Assembly (NCBI GenBank): GCA_030038035.1
Contig: JASHPP010000584.1
Location: 1-5,278 of the forward strand
Direction of reading: 5' to 3'
DNA: 5,278 bases
Origin: Trebonia sp.
GTDB lineage: Bacteria > Actinomycetota > Actinomycetes > Streptosporangiales > Streptosporangiaceae
Positions 4,166 to 5,278 of this stretch are shown here, one piece after another. How positions within the stretch are numbered: the first letter of the stretch is position 1; each line of letters opens with the position of its first letter. The notes beneath the pieces are model-generated. The model was not told the origin of the DNA. It worked only from the letters and a program-made list of their open reading frames with translations, and made no database searches. A program made the position numbers and the translations under genes.

Positions 4166-5278
4166 ATGGCCAGGGGTCAGCTCCGCGTGTACCTGGGCGC
4201 CGCGCCCGGGGTCGGGAAGACGTACGCGATGCTCGCCGAGGGGCAGCGGCGCCGGGCACGCGGCACCGACGTGGTCGGCGCGCTCATCGAGACGCACGGC
4301 AGGGCGCTGACCGCGCAGCTGGCCGAGGGCCTTGAGGCGATCCCGCGGCGGACCGTGCGCTACCGGGGCGGGACGTTCACCGAGATGGACCTCGACGCGG
4401 TCCTCGCCCGCCATCCCCAGGTCGCGCTCGTCGATGAGCTCGCGCACACGAACGTGCCTGGCAGCAGGAACGCCAAGCGCTGGCAGGACATCGATGAGCT
4501 GCTCGACGCGGGCATCGACGTGGTCAGCACGCTGAACATCCAGCACCTGGAGTCGCTGTCGGACGTGGCACGGCAGATCACCGGGATCGCGCACACCGAG
4601 ACCGTCCCCGACGCGGTGGTACGCCGCGCCGACCAGGTCGAGCTTGTCGACATGACGCCGGAGGCGCTGCGCCGCCGGATGGTGCACGGCAACGTCTACC
4701 CGCCGGACCGGATCGAGGCCGCGCTCACCCACTACTTCCGGCCGGGCAACCTCACCGCGCTGCGGGAGCTCGCGCTGCTCTGGGTGGCGGACCGGGTGGA
4801 AGAGGGCCTGCAACGGTACCGTGCCGCGCACGGGATCGCCCGCCCGTGGGAGACCAACGAGCGGATCGTCGTCGGGATCGCGGGCGAGGCCAGCGACGAG
4901 GCGGTCATCCGGCGGGCCGCCCGGATCGCTGCCCGCTCCCCGGGCAGCGAGCTGCTTGCCGTGCACGTGCGGGCCGAGGACGGCGTGCGGTGTGCCGACG
5001 ACCGCACGCTGGACACCCAGCGCGCCCTCGTCGCGTCGGCCGGCGGCAGCTTCCACCAGGTCCCTGGCACCGACGTGGCCGCGGCGCTGCTGGCGTTCGC
5101 GCGCGCCGAGGACGCGACCCAGATGGTGGTCGGCGTCAGCCGCCGCAGCCGGGTCCGCGCGCTGCTCGGGGGCAGGAGCACCCCGTCGCGGCTGGCGGCC
5201 GCCGCCGGGCACATCGACGTGCACCTGGTCGGGCACGCCGCCGACGTCGCGGTCGCGTCCGGCTGGCCGCGCCGCGCG
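4166..5278 (+). CDS. kdpD: KdpD-type sensor histidine kinase, N-terminal part
   Basis: 371 complete codons are open to the window edge; full KdpD proteins are usually above 800 residues, so the membrane segments and kinase core lie beyond. Residues 1 to about 212 form the KdpD sensor domain, with Walker A GAAPGVGKT (11-19), Walker B-like ALVDELAHTN (87-96, Asp90-Glu91) and the family signatures RWQDIDELLDAGIDV and NIQHLESL. A universal-stress-protein domain follows (about 232-360: ERIVVGIAG, LLAVHV, QMVVGVSRRSR). KdpD senses potassium or osmotic conditions and controls the response regulator KdpE; in some bacteria its USP domain binds c-di-AMP, but that motif is not clear here. ATG 4166 begins MARGQLRVYLG. 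An in-frame GTG at 4160 would give MTMARGQLRV, which closely resembles mycobacterial KdpD starts, and a 4-bp GTGA overlap with the upstream stop. Either way translation is probably coupled to the upstream gene. No kdpFABC genes precede it. Confidence 0.95.
   Translation, partial: MARGQLRVYLGAAPGVGKTYAMLAEGQRRRARGTDVVGALIETHGRALTAQLAEGLEAIPRRTVRYRGGTFTEMDLDAVLARHPQVALVDELAHTNVPGSRNAKRWQDIDELLDAGIDVVSTLNIQHLESLSDVARQITGIAHTETVPDAVVRRADQVELVDMTPEALRRRMVHGNVYPPDRIEAALTHYFRPGNLTALRELALLWVADRVEEGLQRYRAAHGIARPWETNERIVVGIAGEASDEAVIRRAARIAARSPGSELLAVHVRAEDGVRCADDRTLDTQRALVASAGGSFHQVPGTDVAAALLAFARAEDATQMVVGVSRRSRVRALLGGRSTPSRLAAAAGHIDVHLVGHAADVAVASGWPRRA

Noticed and set aside
4070..5236. Long open frame of 388 codons on the minus strand
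   Set aside because: It lies opposite kdpD, whose Walker motifs and family signatures are unmistakable. The minus-strand product is rich in Arg, Ala, Gly and Asp with no recognisable domain, which is usual for the shadow frame of a high-GC gene.

Overview
The window is strongly G+C-rich, with G or C at nearly every third codon position. Its gene families (class A beta-lactamase-like serine hydrolase, NmrA-type SDR, PLD lipoprotein, NarL-type sensor parts, KdpD) fit a high-GC actinomycete. The genus cannot be told from the sequence. All five genes lie on the + strand. No RNA gene, CRISPR array, insertion sequence or replication origin was seen.

Layout. (1) Positions 2-328 hold the 3' end of a serine hydrolase with a KNG triad. 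(2) Positions 329-582 are non-coding and hold two perfect 16-bp direct repeats 31 bp apart plus three small inverted repeats. (3) Positions 583-1377 encode a complete atypical SDR/NmrA-like NAD(P)-binding protein that keeps the Tyr but not the Lys of the SDR catalytic pair. (4) Positions 1378-1487 form a leader with a two-part hairpin just ahead of the next gene. (5) Positions 1488-2516 encode a secreted, lipid-anchored protein with two phospholipase D (HKD) domains. (6) Positions 2565-4163 encode a polytopic membrane protein that starts as a NarL-type sensor kinase, stops exactly at the phosphoacceptor position, and continues as the LuxR/NarL-type DNA-binding domain of a response regulator. 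(7) Positions 4166-5278 encode the first 371 residues of a KdpD-type sensor kinase (KdpD domain and universal-stress-protein domain), running off the end of the window.

How the genes may work together. The first three genes look like ordinary, separately spaced genes with no obvious shared pathway. The last two are tightly linked: kdpD starts two bases after the upstream stop codon, or overlaps it by 4 bp if an in-frame GTG is used. They are therefore probably cotranscribed. The most interesting object is the gene at 2565-4163. It looks like a two-component pair collapsed into one polypeptide, with the kinase catalytic core and the receiver domain missing, leaving a possible membrane-anchored, phosphorylation-independent transcription factor. 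Its placement directly before kdpD, with no kdpFABC genes in the preceding 4 kb, suggests an unusual potassium- or osmotic-sensing module. That functional link is inference.
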